A DNA stretch of 64,000 nt from Pyrenopolyporus hunteri (lineage: Eukaryota > Ascomycota > Sordariomycetes > Xylariales > Hypoxylaceae). A model generated the notes under the pieces. It saw nothing but the letters and a program-made list of their open reading frames with translations, made no database searches and was not told the DNA's origin. The translations under genes were made by a program, and so were the position numbers. Of this stretch, positions 47,975 through 58,897 are shown in pieces. Position 1 is the stretch's first letter. Each line of letters starts with the position of its first letter. Location of the stretch: positions 4,340,001 through 4,404,000 of the forward strand of contig CADCXC010000038.1 of NCBI GenBank assembly GCA_902806595.1. Direction: 5' to 3'.

Positions 47975-48581
47975 TAGGAAACCAGAGTAGGTGTTATATA
48001 AGAACTGGAAGAAGACATTTAGGAATATTTATCTACCTATGAATATGATGTCTCCCTTATTGTACTTCATGTTAAGAACTGCATCATACCTATGGCTAGA
48101 CTATATAAGTGTGAATCACACGTATAGAACGTAGCTATCCAGTCATTAAGAAAAATTCATTAGTATCAATTTAGATATATGCCTAGGTAGTTATTTGCTT
48201 GTATCTTATATTATATATCTTATGGGTGATCTAACGGGTGACTTGACATCAATGTATCGTCAATTAGAGGCTGATTTACAAGCTTTATATCACGATGTTT
48301 TGATCGGCGTAAGTATGGTAACGCAAGAGTATTTACACATCCACCAACTACCTAGGCGGCATCTAGGCGGAATAGAGTTTCATAGTTCCTCGGCATCCTA
48401 TAGTATATTTTAAATCCCTACAACTAGTAACTTTCTTAGCTTTGAGTCTTTCAGCAGCAGTACCGATAGCTTGTATACTCTTTAGACGCAAAGTTCTTTA
48501 AGGCATATTTGTTCTGGTTCAAGTATATTGGCTACCTAATATTCCCATCTATAGAAACCATACGGCCCGAAGAGCGTAACA
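47975..48581. other. Intergenic region upstream of the small conserved protein
   Basis: About 600 AT-rich bases. A 72-codon open frame at 48195-48413 (+) shows no family resemblance. Nothing else was seen. Confidence 0.55.
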
Positions 48582-50042
48582 TCATTGATTCCAATACGAT
48601 AGAGACGAATCCGTCAGAAACTCGGGCCAGTCGTCGATTAATTCCCGAAGCTTGAAAAATGTCTCTGGGTATGTGACAGTCCAGCCGGACTGCTCGACGT
48701 TCCTCGAATATCGTACATAATCGGGACTATGACTGAATGGACTAACATATATCTCGTTGAGACTAGTCCTCGTGCTATTCGATATTAGGCGGACAATTTG
48801 GTTATGGGTATACTTGCTCGCAAAATCATGGCGTAAAGGGGTCTTGAGGTGGATGGATTCCAATGAATCCGGCAACCATTCACCAAGATTCTCAGGGGCC
48901 CCCACGGCGCTTTCGTCGGAACCGTCATTGCTCTCGCCATTGTTAACTCCCATACCGACTAGATCTTGTAAAACAACATGAAGCTCCCTTAGGCTCTGGA
49001 GCTTTCGGAGAGATCCGATTCTGCAGTCGTCCGCATCGACCCGTCGCCAAGTCGTAGCCGGAACCACCAACGTCTCGAGGGAGGGGCATCCTATTCTTCT
49101 CAGGACGTTACCTATTTGCTCCAGTTTATGCCTGTCCACAAGTTCTCCGTAATTCTTTCTGAATACTCTGGTCGTTAGGCTACGAAGCTTGGGACACCGA
49201 GAGAGGAGACGTTCCAACGGTGGGCCGAGTATGGTTGACACATCAAGATCCAAATGCTGGAGGTTAAGAGTGCCGGGGACATTGTCGAGAGTCGCCGGGT
49301 TCCACTCGTTCCGAGCGGAAGAAAACGTGTCGAGGTTAGGAAGCTTCAGGACCGTCGACAGCAGCAGTTCGTTCTCGTCAGATGCATACCGAAGAGGATA
49401 CGATAACAGCACTTTTCGTAATTCCGAAAAGTGACCTACTGGTAACAGTCGCACGATCGAGGACCTGTCTGCAGTGCCTTGTACCCGGCAGGGCGCAGGG
49501 CCCGGTTGCTGTATGGCGTGTCCGAAGACCTCATATGGGCCTTCGTGGAGCGGTAAATCTAGTAACAATTCCTGCAGATTCGGCAAGAATGCTAATAGAC
49601 AAGCGACCTCCGCATCGGCGCTAAAACTACCGACGCTGTAACGAAAATAGTCATCTAAATCAGGGGGCAAAGAGAACCGCCTTGGTGATTTACGGATTGC
49701 TTCGTTCAGCAGCTTCTGTTCCAGGAGGGCCTTGCTGCCTCGAGTTGCGCAGGACTTAGGGATATCACGCACTACGAGGCCACGAACATGCTGGCCAAGG
49801 TCCGGGTTCTCGCAGAGCACCCTGATAAGGCGATAGCGCTTGAATGGGCCACGTATATACAGGGTTTGATATAGGAGCGGTAGCGCAATGCGAGAAAACC
49901 TTTTTGAGCAACGGACGAGGGCCGACAAAGTTGAAAGTAATGTGCATGTTCTCGAAGGGGGGTATGTTATCCCAACGTCGGGTGGTAATTCGAAAAATGA
50001 AAAGATGGACAATAATATCTCGTCCGGAACGTATTCAGCCAT
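48582..50042 (-). CDS. F-box protein with LRR-like C-terminal region
   Basis: Predicted substrate receptor of an SCF ubiquitin ligase. It is a single exon of 486 aa. The F-box lies at about residues 3-62: VPDEILLSIFSFFELP is the conserved start helix, interrupted by a short insertion, then LSALVRCSKRFSRIALPLLYQTLYI, the usual C-terminal half of a fungal F-box-like domain. The remaining ~420 residues contain repeated Leu-rich stretches (LQELLLDLPL, LRKVLLSYPL, LQHLDLDVS, LRSLTTRVF, LRELHVVLQDL), consistent with degenerate leucine-rich repeats. There is an Asn/Gly/Ser-rich loop near residue 370. Substrates are unknown. This type of F-box protein is highly expanded in filamentous ascomycetes, so orthology cannot be claimed. 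Confidence 0.82.
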   Translation of the reverse strand: MAEYVPDEILLSIFSFFELPPDVGITYPPSRTCTLLSTLSALVRCSKRFSRIALPLLYQTLYIRGPFKRYRLIRVLCENPDLGQHVRGLVVRDIPKSCATRGSKALLEQKLLNEAIRKSPRRFSLPPDLDDYFRYSVGSFSADAEVACLLAFLPNLQELLLDLPLHEGPYEVFGHAIQQPGPAPCRVQGTADRSSIVRLLPVGHFSELRKVLLSYPLRYASDENELLLSTVLKLPNLDTFSSARNEWNPATLDNVPGTLNLQHLDLDVSTILGPPLERLLSRCPKLRSLTTRVFRKNYGELVDRHKLEQIGNVLRRIGCPSLETLVVPATTWRRVDADDCRIGSLRKLQSLRELHVVLQDLVGMGVNNGESNDGSDESAVGAPENLGEWLPDSLESIHLKTPLRHDFASKYTHNQIVRLISNSTRTSLNEIYVSPFSHSPDYVRYSRNVEQSGWTVTYPETFFKLRELIDDWPEFLTDSSLSYWNQ

Positions 50043-51464
50043 GATGACGGGCTGCGTTTTTCTCTGTAAGACGAGTGACTGAGTAGGGAGGGGTGTGTCG
50101 GTGGCGCTGTTGCAGAGTCCTACAGAACTTAAATGAGCCGGAAGAACGACTATAAGGGAAGGTCGACAGTCTCTAATAAAACAAAGTTAGGATGGTATGG
50201 TCTTACCTGCAGGGACCTGCAAGTATTCGCTGATACAATAATACGAAAGACCACGAACTTATATGATGTAAGAGGAAGACGGACGGAGGCGCGTTGGCGG
50301 AATCCTTTCCACGGTTGGTTGCTTTGCCACAAGAAGGCGGCGGCGGCGGTCCGTGCTTAATCACTAACTACATTCCTTCTGAATAATTGCCGATAATGAT
50401 TTCGTACTAACGGACTTCGGATCGTCGTTTAATTATAATCTGGGGATATCTATCCGAGCGAGGGTTGTACTTTTACATCCAAGTCAAAGGTCCCATATCA
50501 CGGTCGGAGCCATTTCTTAAGTAAAAGGACAATGAAGTCCGGCGGTATTAGCTGTGAAAAATTCAATATCCATACAAGTCTACCTACCTAGGTATTTACC
50601 TACATAGGTACTTACCTACCTAGGTATATATTAGTGAACAGGAACAGGCACCAAATCTACCATGCACAATATATGCCTCAGGTACAATGCACAATACTAC
50701 TGTAGGCAGGTAAGCCATCATTCTTAATAGGACGCCAAGAACGCCACGCAAAAACTTAGCGGGGTGCGAAGGGATTCAGCCCATTCCTGTCTTTTCATGA
50801 GTTTCTCCGGGAAATCTTCCCGGTGTCTACTCCGACCTAAAGAGCGTGGAGCGCTTGTATACGCCTTTATATCTATGTACTCTAATTGACAATAAGTAAG
50901 TGGTGTATGGCGTGTTTCTTCCACGGTATTAGGTATTGGGATGTAATCCGGGGGCGTAGGCCGTTCGTTTTCCGTACCCCGGACCGGGCAGATTTGTCAG
51001 CATCCAGATGGGAGACTACGGACGCCCGGTGTATCTAGCAACTACTGCGGCATCCTTAAGAGGTGGATAACAATGAATGGTACAGCTACGGAGATCTTTC
51101 TCGGACACTTATAGAACCGTGCGCGAATCCACATGGTACCCCATTGACTCATAAGAGGTCTTGTTAATTGTCGCGAAGCGACTTCCTTTCCGTTTCTGGG
51201 TAAGACACCTTTCACCGGTTTGTGTAGATATATCGAGGTCCCGTTAATTATTTGCCCTAACTCTTCTTTTTTTATTTGCCTTGTAGGCTTCTTAAAAATA
51301 AAAATGAAGATTAAATAACTCAAGCAGCTATTTATAAGATTTATCTAAATTATGAATATAAGTACCCGGGTTAGAGATTTTTTCCGTCGAAGCGTTTATA
51401 TGAGGTACCTAGTGTTTGTTTTTGAGTTATATAAATTTCTACAACGCATCCTTACGAACCGATC
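50043..51464. other. Intergenic region between divergent genes
   Basis: About 1.4 kb. TACCTAGGTA palindromes cluster at 50580-50630. A 66-codon frame at 50724-50924 (-) and others have no family resemblance. The two gene promoters must lie at its ends. Confidence 0.55.
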
Positions 51465-52627
51465 ATGTATGATAACTTGGCGGGCTTAATTGTTAGCTCG
51501 ATTATCTTAGAGATAATAGCAGCGTTATGCGTTTGGCTACGATTCTATTCCAGGCAGTGGAAACGACAATACATCCTCATAAGTGACTGGGTGATTCTAT
51601 TAGCGCTGGTTTTAGGAACGGCATTAACCGCCGTGGAGATATATGGTAAGTTGCATTTAATTACACCCACTTCTAACAACTCAACACCAAGTATGATCCC
51701 ATCTCGTGACCTTTAAACTATGAATTAGCGCCAACGGAGATTAGGTGTAAATGTACACGTCCTCGGACGCTCAATCCACGAATCAAAAAGCGACCACTCG
51801 AAGGAACATTACAAAAGTCGAGACGTATATAATAAACAGCCTTCTTTTATCGCCAAGTGTCATTCTCATCCGACTCGACATCCCGTTCTGATAGACTTAA
51901 AAGATTCAAACCGCAATCGAATACATAGGAATCGCCGCCGGTGGCCTTATTAAGCTCTTCGCTTGCCTATTTTACTGGCACCTTTTCACTAAAGTGACGT
52001 TACGCCGCTTCCTTGCTGTTTGGATGGTTATCAACGTAACGTGGATGGTCGGCTTCATCATCGCCCGCTTATTGAGGTGCAGGTCGTATTTGGCAGCTCT
52101 CCTTCATAGGCTAGATGGTCTGCAGGATTGCAAAAACTTACGGACTATCGGCCTTGGCTTACTACTCAGCGACATCTTGACAGACTTTGCGACCTTCGTG
52201 ATCCCGTTTCCTTTAGTTTGGACATTGGAAATGGACATACGTAAGAAGATCCTCATATCTCTATGTTTCCTAACTGGTGCTCTGTAAGTTAGCATATACG
52301 TGGACGGTTACTGTGTGGGTAATTATAAAGCTAATATGAGTAGTGCTCTCGCCGCCTCTGTCGCTAGGTTTTACATTTGTGTGCTCCTCTTGGTTGGAAG
52401 TGGCCGTAAAGAGGATATGATATGTGAGTCTATGCTTGGACACTGGACATATATACGTCTACCACTACGTTGGACTTACTTTATATGCAGTGAAGATCAC
52501 TGATTATTCGATTTGGAATCTCACGGAAGTCCATGTTGGTATTGTTGCTGCATCCGGTCCTATGCTTCGGGCGGCTTTTGCCCGCCTCTTGTCTATCGAT
52601 GCTATGAAGTCCACCAGGACCCTTTAA
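51465..52627 (+). CDS. SAT4/rhodopsin-type seven-TM fungal membrane protein
   Basis: Predicted integral membrane protein of the fungal rhodopsin/SAT4 (Pth11-related) superfamily, often thought to sense external signals; the ligand is unknown. The model is join(51465..51645, 51745..51824, 51904..52283, 52344..52423, 52491..52627), 285 aa, with all phases consistent. Seven hydrophobic segments can be read, from LAGLIVSSIILEIIAALCVW to HVGIVAASGPMLRAAFA. Typical family features are the WLRFYSR motif after TM1, a GLIKLFACLFYWHLF helix, and SDILTDFATFVIPFPLVW in TM5. Exon 2 is the least certain part, since its 26 residues match the family only weakly. The usual CFEM domain is absent, and the cytoplasmic tail is very short because a stop follows KSTRTL. 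A neighbouring frame (to 52755) codes a plausible charged tail, so a 1-base frameshift is possible. Confidence 0.65.
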
Positions 52628-52887
52628 GGGGCAATAGACCAACCCCATTTTTGAGGCTGTCTAATCCTACCGGACTATCTGAGAGCGAAGAGCGTCTAAA
52701 GAGCCAGGAAAATATAACTATTAGAAGACCCGACCGGTTTAGGTTGAATCTGTGAATGCGAAGTACCTACCACCCTAATCTGAGACATAGGACTTTGAAT
52801 GATGAAAGAAACCGAGGCGCTCCTAGGGGTCCCCCCTGAATCATTAATAATCATTATTATGAAATTGTTACATAATATTAACTGTTT

Positions 52888-52908
52888 ATTTATTATTATT
52901 ATTATTAC
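52888..52908. repeat. ATT microsatellite
   Basis: About six tandem TTA/ATT units in an AT-rich stretch just downstream of the seven-TM gene. Confidence 0.8.
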
Positions 52909-53316
52909 TTAGAGGGTTAATGTATTTAGCTTTGGTAGGTAATGGCTTTTAGGCTTGTTGCCATTTCGGTATGCTACAAAGAGGAGAGTAATTATACCTA
53001 GCGGTCGAAGTGTTTTAATGTTATACTAAGAGGTAGGTACGCATTCTATAATGTATTAATCTTACCACGAGGTAACGGTCGACAATATAATCTCCAAGTC
53101 TTTGGGATAGATACCAAAGATAGACACATTGAAATCATTAACGATGTCCCACCACCCCACGCACGCTAGGTCAGGACTTATGCTCGGAAGCACCGATGTA
53201 TAATCATGTAGTGGCACATGTAACGCCTGTCCGGTTCGAGCTGTGGTTGCAGGATGTAAACTCGCAAGCTGGGTAAGTGGTATGTAAGATATATTTTCAA
53301 TCGAACCCGCTACGTA

Positions 53317-53655
53317 CGGTGCGACCTTCGGAAGATCCTACCTTCTCTCGAACTGTCACTGTTGTACGAATAAAAACCCTGCTATCTCAGCAGCTATAGG
53401 GGAAGCCACCCCCGCGTTACCTCTCTTCGTGTTAACGCCTCCTACCCCATATCCGAAACCAACCCCAAATTTATAGACCAACATAAGCCCACGGACTCAA
53501 TGAACCAAGCATAAGGTTCTTAGATGAGGAGTCTATGCGGTGAGCAGAGAATCTTCGAGGGGGTGGCTTCCCCTATAGCTGCTGAGATAGCAGGGTTTTT
53601 ACTCTTGCAACGGCAAGAGGACACGAGAAGGTAGGATCTCCCGAGGGTCACACCG
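53317..53655. mobile_element. MITE-like inverted-repeat element
   Basis: Bases 53371-53413 and 53559-53601 are a perfect 43-base inverted repeat separated by 145 bases. Homology extends outward with mismatches: AGATCCTACCTTCTC (53333-53347) pairs with its complement at 53625-53639, and CGGTG-GACC-type ends lie near 53317 and 53655. The whole element is about 340 bases with arms near 100 bases and no open frame. Each arm also contains two local hairpins (CTGCT...AGCAG and GGGG...CCCC). This matches a foldback/MITE-type non-autonomous DNA transposon. Target-site duplications were not recognised. A structured non-coding RNA is an alternative reading. Confidence 0.7.
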
Positions 53656-54742
53656 GGCACGACTGACTGCTCAGAGACAACCTAGTATGTCTATGGCTGG
53701 GCACACTGGTTCTCGAGTTTGACCGGTGTGGACGTTGACTTACCTTACGGGTACCGGGAACTTTTGTCACACCAATGCGTGAGGAGCCCGCCGTATTGTT
53801 GACTCTAATGAGATAAATATTAACATACATTATACGCCACTTCGCGGCAAGGGATCAGCAATTTACTTTGTGGTTATCGGAAGTTGTATCTATCCTATTA
53901 CCTCCTTGGTCCAGACGCCGTTATGGATATGCACGAATGGAAATTCGACTGGAACGACCCCTCTTTCAGCTATATTGGTTGAAGCTGGACATATGTAACA
54001 CTCCAGACGCATGTCCCTTTGTCTTCATTTATTACGTATAGGTACTAAGGTTCTCGTCTTGATTGGTTAGGTAGATAGCTCACGTAACAAGTTCTTTCCC
54101 TCAGTATAAGTTCTTAGGTGATGAGAAATTACGGGATTGTAGAGGCCCCTTTCAGCTTTCTATGAGACTTTATGAACTTTCGGAATGATTATATTCGATA
54201 CAAACCCCCTTATAACTCAGGTCCTCTTCTTTTACGGGGCAGAGTGCTACAATGCCGAGCACCTAAGTTGATAGTGAAGGGAGAAACCTATATTATAGTA
54301 AAGTAATGGTGATGTATCTTTACCCCAACGCACTCCCTATAGCCTAGCTGCCATAAGGTTGGCTCGAGGTCTTGATGCTATTGAATGTTGTGTACCAAGA
54401 TTAGATGAGCCTACGAAAACAGAGATAATTTAGCTAGTCTTGTGATACTAGATATCGTCGTCGTTATGCAGTAAAGCTGACGATATTACCAATTCTACGT
54501 ATGAGCTCTCTCAGCTGTCGTAGGGTGACCAAGCGAGCAAATGTTGTTATACGTTTCTGTACTTGATATGCTGTTGAGGGGCTCCTGGTGTCCGGCGAAT
54601 CAGTCCATGAGGTGGCGCTCCAGTGTCTTGTATATAAGGTAGACTACCTACCTACCTAACGAGTCTCCCTCCAAAAACAACTTCGTTAGAATTCCATCGA
54701 CGAGAATTACATATAAGATACACCGAACTCCTTACTCTTGCA

Positions 54743-57078
54743 ATGGCTTCAACCTCGCAGCCCAAGGCTGCAGCGGCAACTTATAAGATCACCGGTATCA
54801 GGGATGGCATCGTTGATGGCCGGGTCCCACTCCGGCTAGAGGCCGATGAATGGTATCCTGGCAAGACAGAGGAACACATATTCCAGAACAGCCTCTTCCT
54901 CCACGCCCTATATATCCTAGAGAACAAGAGTCCCGAGGAAAAGATTTCCTTCTTCCAGCTCGCAGGTAAGTCGCACTGAACACCCACACTATCTATGCCC
55001 GTGGCCCTGGGTATTGATACGGATGCCATATTAGGTATCCATGGATTGCCGTACCAGCCATGGGACGAGAATACCTCCGCGCAGACCTTTGGTAAGGGAT
55101 ACTGCACCCATGACAGCCTCCTGTTCCCTTGCTGGCATCGCCCCCAGATGCTCCTATTCGAGGTGCGTACGAACACAGTTCTTCCTAGGCAGTGACCCGT
55201 GGCTTACTAGAATCGCAGCAAGCCCTCTACGAAATTATGTTGAATGAAGTCATCCCACAGCTTCCCGCAACTGAGCAGAAGAAATGGATTTGCGCAGCCG
55301 CAACGTTCCGCTTGCCCTACTGGGACTGGGCCCAGAAAAAGGAACGAGACGGTAAACGCATATTTGACATCCCAATGATTGCCAAGGGCGCTCAGATTGA
55401 AGTCGTTGACTTGAAAATCCCCGCCAAGACCGTCAAAATCCCCAACCCAATGTACAAATTCACTATACCGACGGGGCAGAATTCTGGCTCCTACGGTGTC
55501 AGTAACATACAGAGTGATCCAGCGGACGGTCCTATCAAGACCGTTCCGGTGAGTGGAAATTTCTATTATACACTCCCGGATAAGGGGTTCGTAAAAGCTA
55601 ACTGCGGGGGTTTCCCATGTAGTATTCCAAGTCCGTGGGAACTAGCCGATGGGCGCCCTACGAACAAGACTCAGCCAAAGTCTCCGTCGAATGGCAGGAT
55701 GGAACTGTTAATAACGACAGGATAGCCGAAGCACTACAGAACCACAAATGGTTGGAACATGACGATGACATCTCACTGTCCGAGATGGTATATCGTCTCT
55801 TTGACCACAAGTATGTCAACACGTACACCCAATTCGCTACAACAAGGCACGCCGAAGGCACTCAGCCAGCATCCTACGTATCTCTGGAGTTTATCCACAA
55901 CAACATACATGTCTGGGCTGGCGGCATGGACCAATACATAGGGCATATGGCGGATGTTCCAGTCGCCGCATTCGATCCTATCTTTTTTCTGCATCATGCG
56001 TAAGTCTCCTTACTCGAAGCCCTGACGGGACAAGCTAATATCTACCCATAGCAACGTCGATCGACTATTCGCTTTATGGCAAGCCGTCAACAAGAATAAT
56101 GAGCACAACTGGTTCCAGAACAGAGACGAGCAACTTCCGGACGACGGTAATTGGTCGATCAAGCCCAATACAGTCGTCACCCCCCAAACCCCGCTTGCCC
56201 CTTTCCATAAGGACGAGAATGGAACACATTTCGTATCCGACGACATAAGAAACTGGATAGATTGGGGATATTCATACCCCGAGCTCCAACCGTGGCTCAA
56301 GAAGTATAATCCAGGAGGCAAGTTTGACGAAGATCTCTACATCGAGGATGTACGCGCCAAGATCGACGGCCTTTATAAGCCGACCGGTTTAAGCGGTATA
56401 ACATCCGACTTCATCGTCAACGTGGAGTACAAGAGGTAAATATGACAAATGACGCTATAAGACCTCACATACTGACGAATTCTTCCTAGGTTCGGCTTGA
56501 GCGGTGTCCCGTACACCATATATTTCTTCATCTGTCCCAAGAAAGAACTCGACGGGTATCGGGGGCCGCTGCATGCGCACCCGAACCTCGTGGGTTACGT
56601 GTACACGTTCACGAACCCGATAATCGCCGACGGCGACACGCCGGGGTGCGAAAATTGCCGAACGAAGGCCGCCGAAGGAACGAAGTCGAGGGCCCAGATA
56701 CCCATCACCGCGGCGCTGCTGAGACGCGTCGGGACCGCCGCCGCCGGAGGTCTCATCGGAACGCTGACGAACTTGACGTCGTCCCTGGATTTAGGCAGCG
56801 TGGAGAGTCTGCTAGAAAATCAATTACAATGGAAGGTCGTAGTGGTACGTCCAAACAACCCCCCCGCTCTCTAGCCGCTCGCCCATAAACGATCTTTGAA
56901 TTGACTCTAATCTCCCCATTAGTACGGCGAGGAAGTCCAAATCCCGGAAGAAGAGCCGTTTATTGAGGTCTCGGTCTTTGGTACTTCGGTGGGGCATGGC
57001 GCCATTCCGAGACTAGGGTTATACCGCCCCCTTCTGTCCGCGACCCGGGGGAAGCCTGGGGGCTTAATCCACTTCTAG
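54743..57078 (+). CDS. Tyrosinase (type-3 copper polyphenol oxidase)
   Basis: Predicted enzyme that hydroxylates monophenols and oxidises o-diphenols to quinones, feeding melanin-type pigments. The model is join(54743..54965, 55035..55162, 55219..55548, 55623..55999, 56052..56435, 56490..56844, 56923..57078), 650 aa, with six introns all in phase. The CuA site shows His77 (GIHGLPYQPW), His100 in YCTH and His109 in FPCWHRP. Cys98 next to His100 is placed for the usual Cys-His thioether bridge. The CuB site shows His319 and His323 in FIHNNIHVW, and the His351/His352 pair in FFLHHANVDRL. There is no signal peptide, as is usual for ascomycete tyrosinases. A C-terminal extension of about 200 residues follows the catalytic core and may act as the removable shielding domain of latent enzymes. 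No pigment-cluster genes lie beside it. Confidence 0.92.
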
Positions 57079-58134
57079 ATGGCGATGGGCAGTACGGGCT
57101 AGGTGCTTATGGTTACGGGTTGAAGAATTCGACAGGGGTCGTGAGATTTAGTCGCTCTTTTCCAGATCTTAAATGCTCCGTGGGTAACATGACAGACTGC
57201 AAGGTTGAAGGGGGAGGATGTGTGTTAGTTGCTTGACTTACCTAACGATACGACATAATGAACACATTATCTCATTGCCACGTACAACTTAACCCAGAAC
57301 GAGCCCATTATGTGACAGGCCATATAGGTTGGTATATGCTTACCGATATTGATGGCTACAATGGGGATGAGATCGCTTCCTCGGCGGGAACCCCAACTTT
57401 TCTACCCACACACCTAGGTAGGTACCTACATATAGCTATGATATACGAAACCCTTGATACATTTAGCAAGCAGCCAAAAGGGAAAATGAGATTAAGTAGT
57501 ATCAGCACTCCGAACTCCTCCATTTTCCTCTCAGCTCTATAATCTAAGCCACTGGTGAAAGTGGCTCAGGGGCAGTAACGAATTCGAGAATCGAAGCCTC
57601 AGCGAATTAGAACCGGGTCCAGCGGCGGAGCCACGCGGTAGATCTGAGCTACTCAGAACCTGGGCGTCTTGGGTGGGCCCATAATACGAAATACGGTGCA
57701 TGCGACGGCCGCTTTAGGCAAGAAACAGGGTTGCGCCGGCGAATCAGGCCCGCGCGACTGATTGGGGATTTCCTCACATGGCATAACGCGATCGACGTCG
57801 AGAGGTTCAGCCGCGGCTGGGCGAAATACACGTATGAGGGATATTGTACCATAGGGGAATCGAGATATCTGGGACTTAGTAGCGGCGGTAGATGTTTAAT
57901 TAGACTTTGGAATACTAATATATAAAGGTGCCTTTATGGTCCTCTTCATCACTTCTTCTTCTTCTTGCTCCTTATCAGCTATCGACTTAACTCGACTCGA
58001 CTCGACTCGACTCGACTCGACGCAACGACTTCTGTGAATCGGAGATCGGCGGACAGGCCAAGCACAAACACGCGCCAGCAACCCGCCTAGCCTAGCCTAG
58101 CATACATACTATATACACCGAACACAACTCCACG
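57079..58134. other. Intergenic region tyrosinase - YbjQ gene
   Basis: About 1.05 kb with no supportable gene. CCTAGGTAGG palindromes occur at 57410-57430. The CGACT tandem repeat at 57988-58021 is described separately. Confidence 0.6.
57988..58021. repeat. CGACT pentanucleotide repeat
   Basis: About six tandem ACTCG/CGACT units lie about 115 bases before the YbjQ start codon, so within its 5' UTR or promoter. A TTC repeat (57955-57966) and a CCTAG repeat (58086-58100) flank it. Confidence 0.85.
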
Positions 58135-58667
58135 ATGACATCACACCACCCCCCACCAGCCGACGTGCCCCCGCAGCTCTCGGATCTGCACTGCTTCACC
58201 GAGACCGAGGGCGTGATCACGACGACCATGTTCGACGTGCCCGGATACCGGGTGGTCAAGGTGCTCGGCGCCGTGTACGGGCTGACGGTGCGGTCGCGGA
58301 ACTGGGCGGCCAGCATGGGCATGGTGATCAAGAGCATCGCGGGCGGCGAGCTGCAGTGGTTCACTAGCATGGTACGCGTTACATGCATCATCCCTTCCCC
58401 TGCCCCCTCCCCTCTTCTTCGGTGTCTTAACATCATCAAGTATCTACCCACGTACTGACAACCTGAATCAAGCTCTACTCGGCGAGAAACGACGCGATAA
58501 GCCGAGTCGTCGCCGAGACGAAGGCGCGCGGCGGGAACGCCATCATATGTCTGCGCTTTGAATCCGGCGACATGGGCGGCTTCGCCCAGTGTTGCGCTTA
58601 CGGTACGGCGGCAGTTGTCGAGAAGATAGATCCCAATACGCAGGTGCCTCCGCAATTAACAAGCTAA
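58135..58667 (+). CDS. YbjQ/UPF0145-family protein
   Basis: Predicted member of the YbjQ (UPF0145, putative heavy-metal-binding) family, best known as small pentameric bacterial proteins of uncertain role. The model is join(58135..58371, 58473..58667), 143 aa. The 101-base intron (GTACGC...CAAG) is phase 0, joining ...WFTSM to LYSARNDA. Family landmarks are TTTMFDVPGYRVVKVLGAVYG near residues 29-49 and the GGELQWFTSM stretch. The helix ARNDAISRVVAETKARGGNAIICLRFE follows, and the YGTAAVV strand is near the end. Only a short N-terminal tail is added to the bacterial core. A few eukaryotes carry such genes, so old or recent transfer from bacteria is possible, but the presence of an intron shows adaptation to this genome. 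Function unknown. Confidence 0.82.
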
Positions 58668-58897
58668 TTGAAGATATTTTCTTTTCCGAGAACGTCAATT
58701 GCTCGCCCCAGCGCCCAGGTCTGTGTCGGCTACTGGTTAAAATGTAGTAAATTTGGCGGAAGGGGTACTCGCTATGTAAATACTACAAAAATCAACCTAT
58801 GTGGCTATATATTTGACTTTCATATTCAAACATAAGCTAAATAAAAAGCACCAAATACCAAAGATTTGTACACCAATACGCCGCTGTAGAATGCTTT

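Larger units (their letters stand above)
52628..54742. other. 2.1 kb gene-poor region with a hairpin element
   Basis: No gene is supported. An ATT microsatellite lies at 52888-52908. The inverted-repeat element at 53317-53655 is described separately. The right end, with TACC repeats near 54643-54658, is the tyrosinase upstream region. Confidence 0.6.

Noticed and set aside
53371..53601. Riboswitch-like motif (CTGAGA in the right arm)
   Set aside because: The motif is part of the inverted repeat, and the rest of a thiamine-sensing fold is missing.
54743..58667. Secondary-metabolite or melanin cluster around the tyrosinase
   Set aside because: No polyketide synthase, peptide synthetase, P450 or pathway regulator in the window; neighbours are unrelated.
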